From the NCBI GenBank assembly GCA_902491345.1, contig CABUHI010000024.1, positions 1-22,924 on the forward strand: a stretch of DNA of 22,924 nt, read 5' to 3'. The notes beneath the pieces are model-generated. The model saw only the letters and a list, made by a program, of their open reading frames with translations, ran no database searches and was not told the DNA's origin. Positions within the stretch are counted from its first letter, which is position 1; every line of letters starts with the position of its first letter. The position numbers and the translations under genes are program-made. Below, in pieces: positions 14,532 through 21,590 of the stretch. The stretch comes from an uncultured Collinsella sp. (GTDB lineage: Bacteria; Actinomycetota; Coriobacteriia; Coriobacteriales; Coriobacteriaceae).

Positions 14532-15251
14532 CTACATGACCATGACGTAGCGGCTACCCACGTAGTACTGCTTGCCGAGCAAGACCGGCTCATCGTTGGG
14601 ACCGGTAAAGCCGGCACGCAGGTTGAGCAGCGGATCGTGCGGAGCAATGCCCAGCTCGGCCGCCTGCTCGGCGTTAGCTCGAACGGCCTCGACTGTACGG
14701 TAGCCAACCGAGACAATCGGCGTTCCGCCAACACGCTCGACCTCGGCAAAAATCGACTTGTCCTCAAGATCGGCCGTCAACAGCTCACGGTAGGCGTCAA
14801 ACGGCACAAAGATGTTCTCCTCAAAGATGGGCTCGCCGTCGGCCGTACGCACGCGCTTGATATGCAGCAGCAGCGCATCCTTCTGCAGGCCAAAGAACTC
14901 CATCTCGTTTTGGCGCGCCGGCACAATCTGGCGATCGACCACATGTGCACCGGCCTTCATGCCGTTGTTGGCACACAGCGCGGTAAACGTCTGCAGCGTC
15001 GAGGCGTGGAACTGGCGATTGATGTGCGGCGTGGAAACAAAGGTGCCGCGGCCCTGCTGCTTAACCAGGTAGCCATCGGAGCACAGCTCCTCGACGGCGC
15101 GGCGCACCGTGATGCGGCTCACCTCGTACTGCTCGGCTAGCTCAAGCTCGGACGGAATACGCTCCTTGGGTGCATAAACACCTTTCTCGATCGCATCCTT
15201 GATTTCGTCGTAAATCTGCTGGTAAAGCGGTGCATTTTTGGGTGTAGGCAT
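14532..15251 (-). CDS. GntR-family regulator with UTRA domain, second copy
   Basis: The 239-aa product has a winged helix at about residues 8-75 (PLYQQIYDEIKDAIEKG, IPSELELAEQYEVSRITVRR, GRGTFV) and a UTRA domain at about 90-239 (ending LLGKQYYVGSRYVMVM). It is a paralogue of the regulator at 11421. The ATG at 15251 has only a weak site (AAGAGTGA, about 8 nt away). Its upstream region contains TATAACGTC, the same core found before the PTS operon and the EamA gene. This makes it the best candidate regulator of those genes and of itself (inference). Amadori-compound systems such as E. coli frl also use a GntR/UTRA regulator. It is a single gene with a hairpin after the stop. Confidence 0.9.
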   Translation of the reverse strand: MPTPKNAPLYQQIYDEIKDAIEKGVYAPKERIPSELELAEQYEVSRITVRRAVEELCSDGYLVKQQGRGTFVSTPHINRQFHASTLQTFTALCANNGMKAGAHVVDRQIVPARQNEMEFFGLQKDALLLHIKRVRTADGEPIFEENIFVPFDAYRELLTADLEDKSIFAEVERVGGTPIVSVGYRTVEAVRANAEQAAELGIAPHDPLLNLRAGFTGPNDEPVLLGKQYYVGSRYVMVM

Positions 15252-15288
15252 ATCTAATCACTCTTATCGAAATATCGAAATAACTAAT

Positions 15289-15305
15289 ACGTATATAACG
15301 TCTAG
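15289..15305 (-). promoter_or_regulatory. Operator-like site before the second GntR gene
   Basis: ACGTATATAACGTCTAG contains the core TATAACGTC (15294-15302), about 45 nt before the start. Read on the minus strand it is TAGACGTTATATACG, which matches 13 of 15 bases of TAGTCGTTATATACA before the EamA gene. Confidence 0.55.
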
Positions 15306-15342
15306 TTTCATGTTACCTCATAAGGATAAAACGATACACCCT

Positions 15343-15391
15343 CCCTACCAAAAAGCGACAGCTTCATTTTGGTAGGTTTTATCTGGGCAAA
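15343..15391. repeat. Dispersed repeat (AAACCTGCCAAAATAAACC family), copy 2
   Basis: This is an inverted, slightly diverged copy of the element at 7373-7425. It has CTACCAAAAAGCGACAG, then CATTTTGGTAGGTTTTATCT and GGGCAAACG, and lies in the 220-nt gap between the GntR and YitT genes. Confidence 0.65.
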
Positions 15392-15396
15392 CGAAG

Positions 15397-15428
15397 GCCT
15401 CCCGAAAGCAGCGAGGCTTTCGGGAGGC
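15397..15428 (-). terminator. Hairpin after the YitT-family gene
   Basis: GCCTCCCGAAAG (15397-15408) and CTTTCGGGAGGC (15417-15428) form a perfect 12-bp stem with an 8-nt loop, 43 nt past the minus-strand stop. The tail CTTCGTTTG is only mildly T-rich. Confidence 0.6.
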
Positions 15429-15471
15429 TCAAGCGGACAGGATTGCGCCGTGCCGGCAAAATACCAACACT

Positions 15472-16479
15472 CTACCTGCCGTCGTCCTGCTGCAGGCTGT
15501 CCTGCTCGCTGAGGCGCGCCTGTCTGCTGGCCATACGCGCGGGCTTGTCGGGATCGGGTACGGCCGTGGGCATGGGCTCGTCGACATGACCGCCCCACCA
15601 GCCGCCCACAAAGTTGAGCGTGTGGAACACATTGATCACGGCGCCGGGATCAATGTCGCACACCAGCTTGATAATGTCCTGGCTCTCATAGGTCGATACA
15701 ACGGCGTGCAGCAGGTACATCTTTTCGCGGCTGTATCCGCCGATGACCTCGGCGCAGCTAATGCCGTGCTGAAAATGGTCAACATAGGCGGTCATGACCT
15801 CGTCTGCCTTGCGCGTCGTGATCTGCAGCGTCACGCGGTCGTAGCGACGATAGAAACTGTCGATGGTCTTGGTCGAAATAAACTGGAACACGATGGAGTA
15901 CGCCGCGTTGTCCCAGCCAAACATAAAGCCAAAGATCGCCAGGATAAAGCAATTGAAACCAAAGATAACGCCCCAGATGGTCTTGCCCGTGTGGTTGGAG
16001 ACCCACAGCGCGATAAAGTCGGTGCCACCGGTAGATGCGCCGGACTTTAGCGCGATGGCAGCGCCCAGACCCGAGACCACGCCGCCAAAAATGATGAGCA
16101 TAATCTTGTCGCCCAAAAATGGAGCGAAGTGAAAGACGTTGAGGAACAGCGACGAGAGCACGACCTGCATCATCGAGAAGATGACGAAGCGCTTGCTAAT
16201 GCCGCTCCAGCATAGGAGCGCCACGGGAATGTTGAGCGCAAGCATGCCGAGCGAGATGTCGATGTGAACGCCGCCCAGCGAGGTAACGCGATCGAGCAGG
16301 ACCGCGACGCCGGTGAGACCGCTCGGAAGCAGGTCGGCGGGCTGAATGAACGCCTGGATCAGGAATGTTTGGAGGACGGCAGAAATTGTGACCGCCACGG
16401 CGGTAATGGCACGGCGGACGATGGTGAGGCGGCCGAGCACGAGCACGCGGTCCGTGAGCTGATCGATGGCGTTCGCCAC
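15472..16479 (-). CDS. YitT-family membrane protein (DUF161/DUF2179)
   Basis: The 335-aa product has an N-terminal integral-membrane YitT region (about residues 20-200, five to six hydrophobic spans) containing the typical GLTGVAVLL, GLGAAIALKSGASTGGTDFIA and SIVFQFISTKTID segments. A cytoplasmic DUF2179 domain follows (about 215-300, VTLQITTRKADEVM and HGISCAEVIGGYSREKMYLLHAVVS). The polar C-terminal tail (about 300-335) is longer than usual. The family is widespread in Gram-positives; its transport role is unsettled. The GTG at 16479 is chosen because AAAGGAG lies 6 nt upstream. It is a single gene with a palindromic GGGCATGCCC in its leader. Confidence 0.9.
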   Translation of the reverse strand: MANAIDQLTDRVLVLGRLTIVRRAITAVAVTISAVLQTFLIQAFIQPADLLPSGLTGVAVLLDRVTSLGGVHIDISLGMLALNIPVALLCWSGISKRFVIFSMMQVVLSSLFLNVFHFAPFLGDKIMLIIFGGVVSGLGAAIALKSGASTGGTDFIALWVSNHTGKTIWGVIFGFNCFILAIFGFMFGWDNAAYSIVFQFISTKTIDSFYRRYDRVTLQITTRKADEVMTAYVDHFQHGISCAEVIGGYSREKMYLLHAVVSTYESQDIIKLVCDIDPGAVINVFHTLNFVGGWWGGHVDEPMPTAVPDPDKPARMASRQARLSEQDSLQQDDGR

Positions 16480-16511
16480 GGAAGCTCCTTTCGAAGGCAG
16501 ATGTAGTTGTG

Positions 16512-16555
16512 GGGCATGCCCGCGATTGTAGCATGGAGCGTGCGGGGCGCTTCAA
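16512..16555 (-). promoter_or_regulatory. Candidate promoter of the YitT-family gene
   Basis: On the minus strand, TTGAAG (16550-16555) precedes TACAAT (16525-16530) by 19 nt, slightly long for a sigma-70 spacer. The palindrome GGGCATGCCC (16512-16521) lies just after the -10. Confidence 0.35.
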
Positions 16556-16617
16556 TTCACCCTCTCTCGACAACCAAAGCGGGACCAACAGCCTCCACGA
16601 CCAAAGGCCCAAATTAC

Positions 16618-16736
16618 AAGTGAGTAGACTTTTTACGATCTGCCGAGCACACCCAAAACCGCCACCCCTGTGACCTGCGGTTTTGCTAGAGCAGATGCAC
16701 TTTGCGCTCGTACTGCACCAAAAAGTCTACTCACTT
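16618..16736. repeat. Intergenic element with 17-bp perfect inverted ends
   Basis: AAGTGAGTAGACTTTTT (16618-16634) and AAAAAGTCTACTCACTT (16720-16736) are perfectly complementary around an 85-nt interior that has its own AAAACCGC/GCGGTTTT hairpin. This occupies most of the 354-nt gap between the HAD and YitT genes. I see no gene in it. It could be a bidirectional terminator or a mobile palindromic repeat. Confidence 0.65.
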
Positions 16737-16833
16737 AGTCCGAATCGAAGCCAAACGAATCCAAATAGAGGACAAATTAAGCCAATCCGCAGCAAAAGAC
16801 GCGTGAACCAATGCTTCTCGCGGCGGATTGACA

Positions 16834-17463
16834 CTACAAAGCGGCCAAAATGTCGGTCAGGCTGTCGATGACAACGTCGGCGGCGGACTGATCCAGGTTG
16901 ACGCCCTCGTGCGGACGCAGCGCCAGGACGCGGGCGCCGGAGCGTTTGCCGGCCTCGATCCCCAAAGGCGAGTCCTCGATAACCAGGCACTCGGCAGGCT
17001 CCACCCCCAGCGCCTCCATGGCACGCAGGTAGATCTCGGGGTCGGGCTTAAACGCACTGCACTCGTGACCGCTGATGGTGTAGTCCAGCACGTCGGCGAT
17101 ACCGGCAATCCCCACCAGCTCGTCAATGAGCTCGCGATAGGACGAGCTTGCGATGGCGCACTTCACGCCGCGCTCGTGCAGCTTGCGCATCACCGGCTCC
17201 GTCTGCTCGTTGAGCAGCTCGGCATACGGAACGGGATGGTCCGGGCTGTAGACCTGCTTGTACTCCACGCGCAGGCGCTCGCGCAGCTCAACATCGTCGG
17301 GTACCAGCGACTTCCAAATGGCGGGCTCGTTAGACCCCGAAAGATCGGGGATCTCGTCAAAGTGAAAGCCCTTCTCTTCCATAAACGCCACGCGACGACG
17401 GTTGTAGAACCACTCGGTATCGACCAGCACGCCGTCCATATCAAACAGCACTGCCTTGATCAT
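16834..17463 (-). CDS. HAD-superfamily hydrolase (beta-PGM/phosphatase-like)
   Basis: The 209-aa product is a subclass I HAD enzyme with a helical cap. Motif I is D8-M-D10-GVLVDTE (nucleophile and acid/base Asp), motif II is the ASSS Ser near residue 107, motif III Lys is in FKPDPEIYLRA, and motif IV is VIEDSPLGIEAG. This layout fits beta-phosphoglucomutase-like sugar phosphatases; the exact substrate cannot be read. I start it at the ATG at 17463 because the GGAGGAG site lies 6 nt before it but abuts an ATG two codons upstream. It is minus-strand, between the YitT gene and the SIS/PTS operon, but separated from the operon by a strong terminator, so it is not part of that transcript. A link to sugar-phosphate disposal is only positional. 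Confidence 0.88.
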   Translation of the reverse strand: MIKAVLFDMDGVLVDTEWFYNRRRVAFMEEKGFHFDEIPDLSGSNEPAIWKSLVPDDVELRERLRVEYKQVYSPDHPVPYAELLNEQTEPVMRKLHERGVKCAIASSSYRELIDELVGIAGIADVLDYTISGHECSAFKPDPEIYLRAMEALGVEPAECLVIEDSPLGIEAGKRSGARVLALRPHEGVNLDQSAADVVIDSLTDILAAL

Positions 17464-17479
17464 ACGCATCTCCTCCCAC

Positions 17480-17523
17480 CTGCCAAAAAGGGACAGGTTT
17501 ATTTTGGTAGGTTTTGTCTGGGG
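17480..17523. repeat. Dispersed repeat (AAACCTGCCAAAATAAACC family), copy 3
   Basis: CTGCCAAAAAGGGACAGGTT followed by TATTTTGGTAGGTTTTGTCT is the inverted counterpart of 7373-7425. It lies just upstream of the HAD gene's ribosome site, so it falls in that gene's leader. Confidence 0.7.
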
Positions 17524-17557
17524 TTTTGTGACGCAACGGACACGCCCTCCCCAGAGC

Positions 17558-17590
17558 AAAAAAGGGGATGGGGCGCAAACCCCATCCCCT
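17558..17590 (-). terminator. Rho-independent terminator of the PTS/SIS operon
   Basis: On the minus strand, AGGGGATGGGG (revcomp of 17580-17590) pairs with CCCCATCCCCT (revcomp of 17563-17573) around a TTTGCG loop, followed directly by TTTTT. It lies 34 nt after the SIS gene stop. Confidence 0.93.
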
Positions 17591-17623
17591 CTCAATCAAC
17601 CCGTAAGGTCTACTTACTTGTGA

Positions 17624-18607
17624 TTAGTAGGAAAGCTTCCACATGTAGCGACGCATGGTCAGCGGGTGCTGACGGGCCTCGGCGATCTGGTTGCCGTACT
17701 CGCGCATAACGGCGAGGTGCAGCAGCGGGTTGAAGTAGGTGATGACGCTCGCGGGCACGGCGTCGGCCAGGCCGTAGTCCTTGGAGTCGATCAGAGCGAC
17801 CTTGGCGCCCATGCGCTCAAGGAAGGTGAGGGCGCGGGCGTCCATCGGACGGGTAGCGCCGTCGGACATGAAGAAGACGTAGGGCTTACCCTCGGTGGAA
17901 ACCTCGAACGGGCCGTGGAAGTACTCGCCGGTGTTGTAGGCGGCGGCGTCGATCCACTGCATCTCGGTGAACAGGAAGGCGGCGTGAGAATAAGCCATCT
18001 TCTCGGAGGCACCGGAGGCCATGAAGTAGATCATCTTGTCGTCCTTGAAGTCCTCGGCGAACTTCTTGGCGAGCTTCTTGCAGTGCTGAGCGGCGTTCTC
18101 GCAGAGGTCGAAGACGTTGGTGAGGCCGGTGATCATGTCCTCGTAGTGGTCATAGCCCTCGGTCTGCTGAAGGATCTCGAGAGCAAGAGCGATGGCATAG
18201 CCGGGCTTCTCGCACTTGGCTGCGTAGTTGGCGTGGAAGCCGTGAACGATGACGTGGTCGGCGTCGACGGTCAGAGCGGAGCCAGCCTTGTTGGTGAGGG
18301 AGACGACCGGGCAGTTGTGCTTCTTGGCGGTCTTGTTAGCCTCGACGGTCTCGGGCGTGGAGCCACCGAGGGAGCAGGTGATCACGAAGGTGTGCTCGTT
18401 GACCCAGGAAGGCGTGTCATAGTTGAACTCGTTAGCGGTGAAGATCTGAACGTTCAGCTTGTCCGTGTTGTTGGCCAGGAAGTACTTGGCGGGGTACAGG
18501 TCGGACATGGAAGCACCGCAGCCGACGAAGGCGACACTGTGGATCTCGTGGTTGGACAGGACGTCAGCGACGATCTGCTTAGGGAGGTTAAGGTCGATCT
18601 CGTACAT
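17624..18607 (-). CDS. FrlB/GfrE-like SIS-domain deglycase, second copy
   Basis: The 327-aa double-SIS protein has GCGASMSD and TCSLGGSTPE in the first domain, and ASGASEK, TGEYFHGPFEVSTEGKP and a C-terminal MRRYMWKLSY in the second. It is a diverged relative of the deglycase at 10310. Encoded last in a mannose-PTS operon, it most resembles the Salmonella gfr arrangement, where two SIS deglycases act on glucoselysine- and fructoselysine-6-phosphate. Which substrate it uses is not decidable here; aldose-amine versus ketose-amine split between the two copies is inference. I start it at the ATG at 18607 (AAAGGA 9 nt away); an ATG three codons upstream abuts the ribosome site. A roughly 200-nt hairpin-rich gap separates it from the IID gene. 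Confidence 0.85.
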   Translation of the reverse strand: MYEIDLNLPKQIVADVLSNHEIHSVAFVGCGASMSDLYPAKYFLANNTDKLNVQIFTANEFNYDTPSWVNEHTFVITCSLGGSTPETVEANKTAKKHNCPVVSLTNKAGSALTVDADHVIVHGFHANYAAKCEKPGYAIALALEILQQTEGYDHYEDMITGLTNVFDLCENAAQHCKKLAKKFAEDFKDDKMIYFMASGASEKMAYSHAAFLFTEMQWIDAAAYNTGEYFHGPFEVSTEGKPYVFFMSDGATRPMDARALTFLERMGAKVALIDSKDYGLADAVPASVITYFNPLLHLAVMREYGNQIAEARQHPLTMRRYMWKLSY

Positions 18608-18697
18608 CTGACACATTCCTTTCGATTTTTGCGGCGCCACATTGCCGGGCGCTCGCAGGGTTACCGTGGTTTGGACCGAGTCGCCGGTCCGTTGAGG

Positions 18698-18728
18698 ATG
18701 CGACAAGGGGACTGTCCCATTGTCGCAT
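18698..18728. repeat. ATGCGACAA...TTGTCGCAT hairpin element
   Basis: ATGCGACAA (18698-18706) pairs with TTGTCGCAT (18720-18728), enclosing GGGGACTGTCCCA. It lies in the gap between the PTS IID and SIS genes. GGACTGTCCCC-type sequence also occurs near the window's right end. Confidence 0.55.
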
Positions 18729-18741
18729 TTTGGGGATGGAA

Positions 18742-18772
18742 GCCTGCCTGGGGTATGGGATGCCAGGCAGGC
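18742..18772 (-). promoter_or_regulatory. Hairpin between PTS IID and SIS genes
   Basis: GCCTGCCTGG (18742-18751) and CCAGGCAGGC (18763-18772) form a 10-bp stem with an 11-nt loop just after the IID stop. There is no T-run. It may partly terminate or stabilise the upstream mRNA and set the SIS level relative to the transporter. Confidence 0.45.
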
Positions 18773-18806
18773 CCCCGGGGGAAAGCGGTTAGGCGCTTGG
18801 TCGCGA

Positions 18807-19640
18807 CTAGGCCAGGATGCCGGCCGCGGAGAGGGCGATGCCGCCCACAATGGCGATCACGAGAAGCCAACCGGTGTTGACGTTCTTCTTGATGAGCCAG
18901 TACATAAGGCCGGTGAGGCCGAGGGAGATCATCTGGGGCATCATGCCGTCCAGGATGTCCTGGATAACAACGGTGCCCTCAGCGAACTGCAGCGGGGTGG
19001 TGGCGCCGATCAGCGTAGCGATCATGCCACCCACGGACATAAGACCCACGATGCCGCAGACATACATGAGCTTCTCCATGAGGTCGCCGCCCTGAAGCTT
19101 GCTCAGGTACTCGTGGCCGCCCTGATAACCCATCTTGGCTGCGAACCAAGTGATCAGCACAGAGGGGACGATGGAGATGAGCATAGCCAGGATCGGGCCC
19201 ATGATGGAGCCCTGCTGAGCCAGCTGAACGCCCAGGCCAAAGGCGATAACGCGGATGGTGCCCTGGAAGAAGGAGTCACCGATGCCGGAAAGCGGACCCA
19301 TGAGGGAGGTCTTGACCGCGTTGATCGAATCGGGATCGAAGTTCTCGGGATCTTTGGCGTACTCCTCCTCCATGGAGGCGGTGAGGCCCAGGATAAAGGC
19401 GCTCGTCTGCGGGGTGCAGTTGTAGAACGCCATGTGACGGTGGTAAGCCTCTTTCTTAGCAGCGAGCTGCTTGGGGTCGGACTCGTCCGGATAGAGGCGG
19501 TCGAGTGTGGGAACCATGCCGTAGAGGAAGCCCATGTTCATCTGACGCTCGTAGTTCCAAGAGGCCTGGATGGCCCAGGAGCGCCAGAAGAACTGGCTGA
19601 CCTTCTTGTTCAGGGACACGTCCTTGGTTGCGGTTGCCAT
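18807..19640 (-). CDS. PTS mannose-family transporter subunit IID
   Basis: The 277-aa product matches the EIID subunit (ManZ-like, about 283 aa). It has the N-terminal SQFFWRSWAIQASWNYERQMNMGFLYGM signature region, FNCTPQ-like AFYNCTPQTSAF, SLMGPLSGIGDSFFQGTIR in the middle, and hydrophobic spans in the C-terminal half (about 150-275). With IIC it forms the sugar channel. The ATG at 19640 is preferred over an upstream extension, because AAGGAGGA lies 7 nt before it and overlaps the IIC stop region; the gene begins 13 nt after IIC ends. In this operon it would import the phosphorylated sugar-amine. Confidence 0.93.
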   Translation of the reverse strand: MATATKDVSLNKKVSQFFWRSWAIQASWNYERQMNMGFLYGMVPTLDRLYPDESDPKQLAAKKEAYHRHMAFYNCTPQTSAFILGLTASMEEEYAKDPENFDPDSINAVKTSLMGPLSGIGDSFFQGTIRVIAFGLGVQLAQQGSIMGPILAMLISIVPSVLITWFAAKMGYQGGHEYLSKLQGGDLMEKLMYVCGIVGLMSVGGMIATLIGATTPLQFAEGTVVIQDILDGMMPQMISLGLTGLMYWLIKKNVNTGWLLVIAIVGGIALSAAGILA

Positions 19641-19653
19641 AGTGTGTTCCTCC

Positions 19654-20448
19654 TTAGTCTTCGTCGTCTTCGAGCGGATCGTAGTCGGAATCGACACCGG
19701 CGGCTGCATGGGAACCGTTGAACTTGAAGCCCATGAAGACGACAGCCAGGCACACACCGATCAGAGCGACCGCGATGACGGACAGGTTGAGGTAAGCGGC
19801 GAGCAGGAAACCGATGAACAGGAACGGAGTCATACCCTTCTTGATCATCATGGTGAGCAGCAGGGCCAAGCCGTAGGCGGTCATGATCTTGGTCGAAACG
19901 TTAAGACCAGTGGACAGCCACTCGGGAACCATGTTGACGATGGCCTGAACCAGGTCGGTGCCAACAAAGACGGCGAGGAAGATCGGCAGGAAGTACATGA
20001 CAGCGTACAGACCGGAGCCGGCGCAGATGTGCATACGGTAGGCGGTCTTGAACTTTCCGTTATCGATCGCGCTATCTGCCACATGGGTGAGGGCGGCGAT
20101 GATGGAACGGAACACGATGCCGAGAAGCTGACCCAGGACGGCGACCGGGATGGCGATCGTCATGGCGGTCTCGGCGGAAGCATCGGTCAGGCACGCAAAG
20201 GCAGCGGCCACGATGCCGCCCAGGACCATATCGGGCGGAACGGCGGCGCCGACCTGCACCAGGCCCATGGACACGAGCTCGACGGCGGCACCGACGGCAA
20301 GGCCGGTGGGCACATCGCCCAGCAGCAGACCGACGAGCGTAGCGCCAACGAGGGGCTGCTCGAAGTTAAGACGACCGAGCAGGCGGGAGTCCCACATGCA
20401 GAACACGCCGACGAGGCCGACGAGCACCGCACTGATGAACGTATTCAT
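19654..20448 (-). CDS. PTS mannose-family transporter subunit IIC
   Basis: The 264-aa, strongly hydrophobic product matches EIIC of the mannose/sorbose family (ManY-like, 266 aa). Typical stretches are FEQPLVGATLVGLLLGD and AAVELVSMGLVQVGAAVPPD near residues 29-73, then six or more further membrane segments, with an acidic cytoplasmic tail ending DYDPLEDDED. The ATG at 20448 follows GAAAGGAGAAGG by about 4 nt. It lies 36 nt downstream of the IIAB gene. Confidence 0.94.
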   Translation of the reverse strand: MNTFISAVLVGLVGVFCMWDSRLLGRLNFEQPLVGATLVGLLLGDVPTGLAVGAAVELVSMGLVQVGAAVPPDMVLGGIVAAAFACLTDASAETAMTIAIPVAVLGQLLGIVFRSIIAALTHVADSAIDNGKFKTAYRMHICAGSGLYAVMYFLPIFLAVFVGTDLVQAIVNMVPEWLSTGLNVSTKIMTAYGLALLLTMMIKKGMTPFLFIGFLLAAYLNLSVIAVALIGVCLAVVFMGFKFNGSHAAAGVDSDYDPLEDDED

Positions 20449-20484
20449 ACCCTTCTCCTTTCAGTCAGGCAAAAGCCTGGTTGA

Positions 20485-21408
20485 TTACAGCTTGGCGTCG
20501 ATGTCGACGCTCTGATACGTAGGGGTCTGCTGGACATAGAGCTTGATGCCCATGTCGAGCAGCTGGTTGACGTCGGCCTTCTGGGCGGCGTCGAAGAAGA
20601 CGGAGCTGTCCTTGCCGCCGACCTGATCGGCACCGTCGTGGTTGGCGGTGGCGCCCAGGTTGATGGCGTCGAGCTTGTAGCCCTGGCAGAACTGCAGCAT
20701 CTCGGCCGTGTTGCCAAAGACGAACATGACGCGCTCGCCGAGGGTGTTGAGCTTATCCATCTTGGCGAGGGCACGCTCGACGGTGAAGACGTTCAGGCGC
20801 ACGCCCTGGGGCTTGGCCAGCTTAAGAGCGCCCTTCTTGATGCCATCGTTGGCGGCAGCGTTGTCGACGACGATGATGCGCTCGGCCTGAACCTTGGTGG
20901 TCCAGGTAAAGACGACCTGGCCGTGCAGCAGACGGTAGTCAAGACGTGCGAGGACGATCTTGGCGGGACCGGAGCTGTGACGGGACGCCTTGGCCTTCTT
21001 GGCGGGAGCCGCGGCGGCCTCGACCGGTGCGTTGGGGTTGGTCAGACCGGTGCGGGCCTCGTTGATGAGGGCCGCGAGCTCGGCGCCCTTGACGGGGACG
21101 GGGCTCATAGCGAGCGTGAGCGCCAGCGGGATGTTGAAACCGCTGACAACCGTGAACTTCGTGCCGTTCTTGGAAAGCTCGACCATGTTGTTGTTGACCG
21201 AGCTGCCGAGCATATCGGTCAACACATAGACGGTGTCGTCCGCGTTGAACGTGGCGATCATAGCCTCAACCTTATTGGTGATGGGCTCCTTGTCGTCACG
21301 AGCAAGCGACACGACGTGGACGTTCGACACGTCGCCGAGAACCATCTCGAGCGTGTCTTTGGCGCCTGCGGCCAGGCCGCCATGAGATGCGAGAATGATC
21401 TGATTCAT
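20485..21408 (-). CDS. PTS mannose-family fused IIAB subunit
   Basis: The 307-aa product fuses IIA (about residues 1-130; phosphorylated H9 in ASHGGLA) and IIB (about 148-307; phosphorylated H162 in DYRLLHGQVVFTW) through an Ala/Lys/Ser-rich linker (about 128-148). It passes phosphate from HPr to the incoming sugar. The fused arrangement is like E. coli ManX; in Salmonella gfr the two are separate genes, as I recall. It is the first gene of the operon. The ATG at 21408 has AAGGAGGAGG about 5 nt upstream. A perfect -10 TATAAT overlaps an operator-like TATAACGTC before it, so regulation is likely at this promoter. Confidence 0.94.
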   Translation of the reverse strand: MNQIILASHGGLAAGAKDTLEMVLGDVSNVHVVSLARDDKEPITNKVEAMIATFNADDTVYVLTDMLGSSVNNNMVELSKNGTKFTVVSGFNIPLALTLAMSPVPVKGAELAALINEARTGLTNPNAPVEAAAAPAKKAKASRHSSGPAKIVLARLDYRLLHGQVVFTWTTKVQAERIIVVDNAAANDGIKKGALKLAKPQGVRLNVFTVERALAKMDKLNTLGERVMFVFGNTAEMLQFCQGYKLDAINLGATANHDGADQVGGKDSSVFFDAAQKADVNQLLDMGIKLYVQQTPTYQSVDIDAKL

Positions 21409-21434
21409 CTTGCCTCCTCCTTTTCGTTATGGTC

Positions 21435-21454
21435 ATTATAACGTCTTATACGTT
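21435..21454 (-). promoter_or_regulatory. PTS operon -10 with overlapping palindromic operator
   Basis: On the minus strand TATAAT (21435-21440) is a consensus -10, without a clear -35. AACGT-cttat-ACGTT (21440-21454) is a palindrome overlapping it, and it contains the TATAACGTC core (21437-21445) shared with the sites at 15294-15302 and 22711-22733. Confidence 0.6.
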
Positions 21455-21590
21455 GCTTATATTGCTAATTAGTATAAAGACCGTTCGCGGGTGAAAATCG
21501 ACCGTTGACGGGTTTAACGTACTCGAAACGTTGGGCTGGGTAGGCCGGCGCTAGCTGGATAACCCCAGGTCAGACCCTGCGTGCAATCCC

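Noticed and set aside
14381..14767. 128-aa minus-strand frame over the GntR 3' end
   Set aside because: It overlaps the UTRA domain coding region in another frame and continues into the structured intergenic element; it is not protein-like.
17666..18880. 404-aa plus-strand open frame opposite the SIS gene
   Set aside because: It is Gly/Val/Glu-rich, antisense to a well-supported SIS protein, and runs across its ribosome site.
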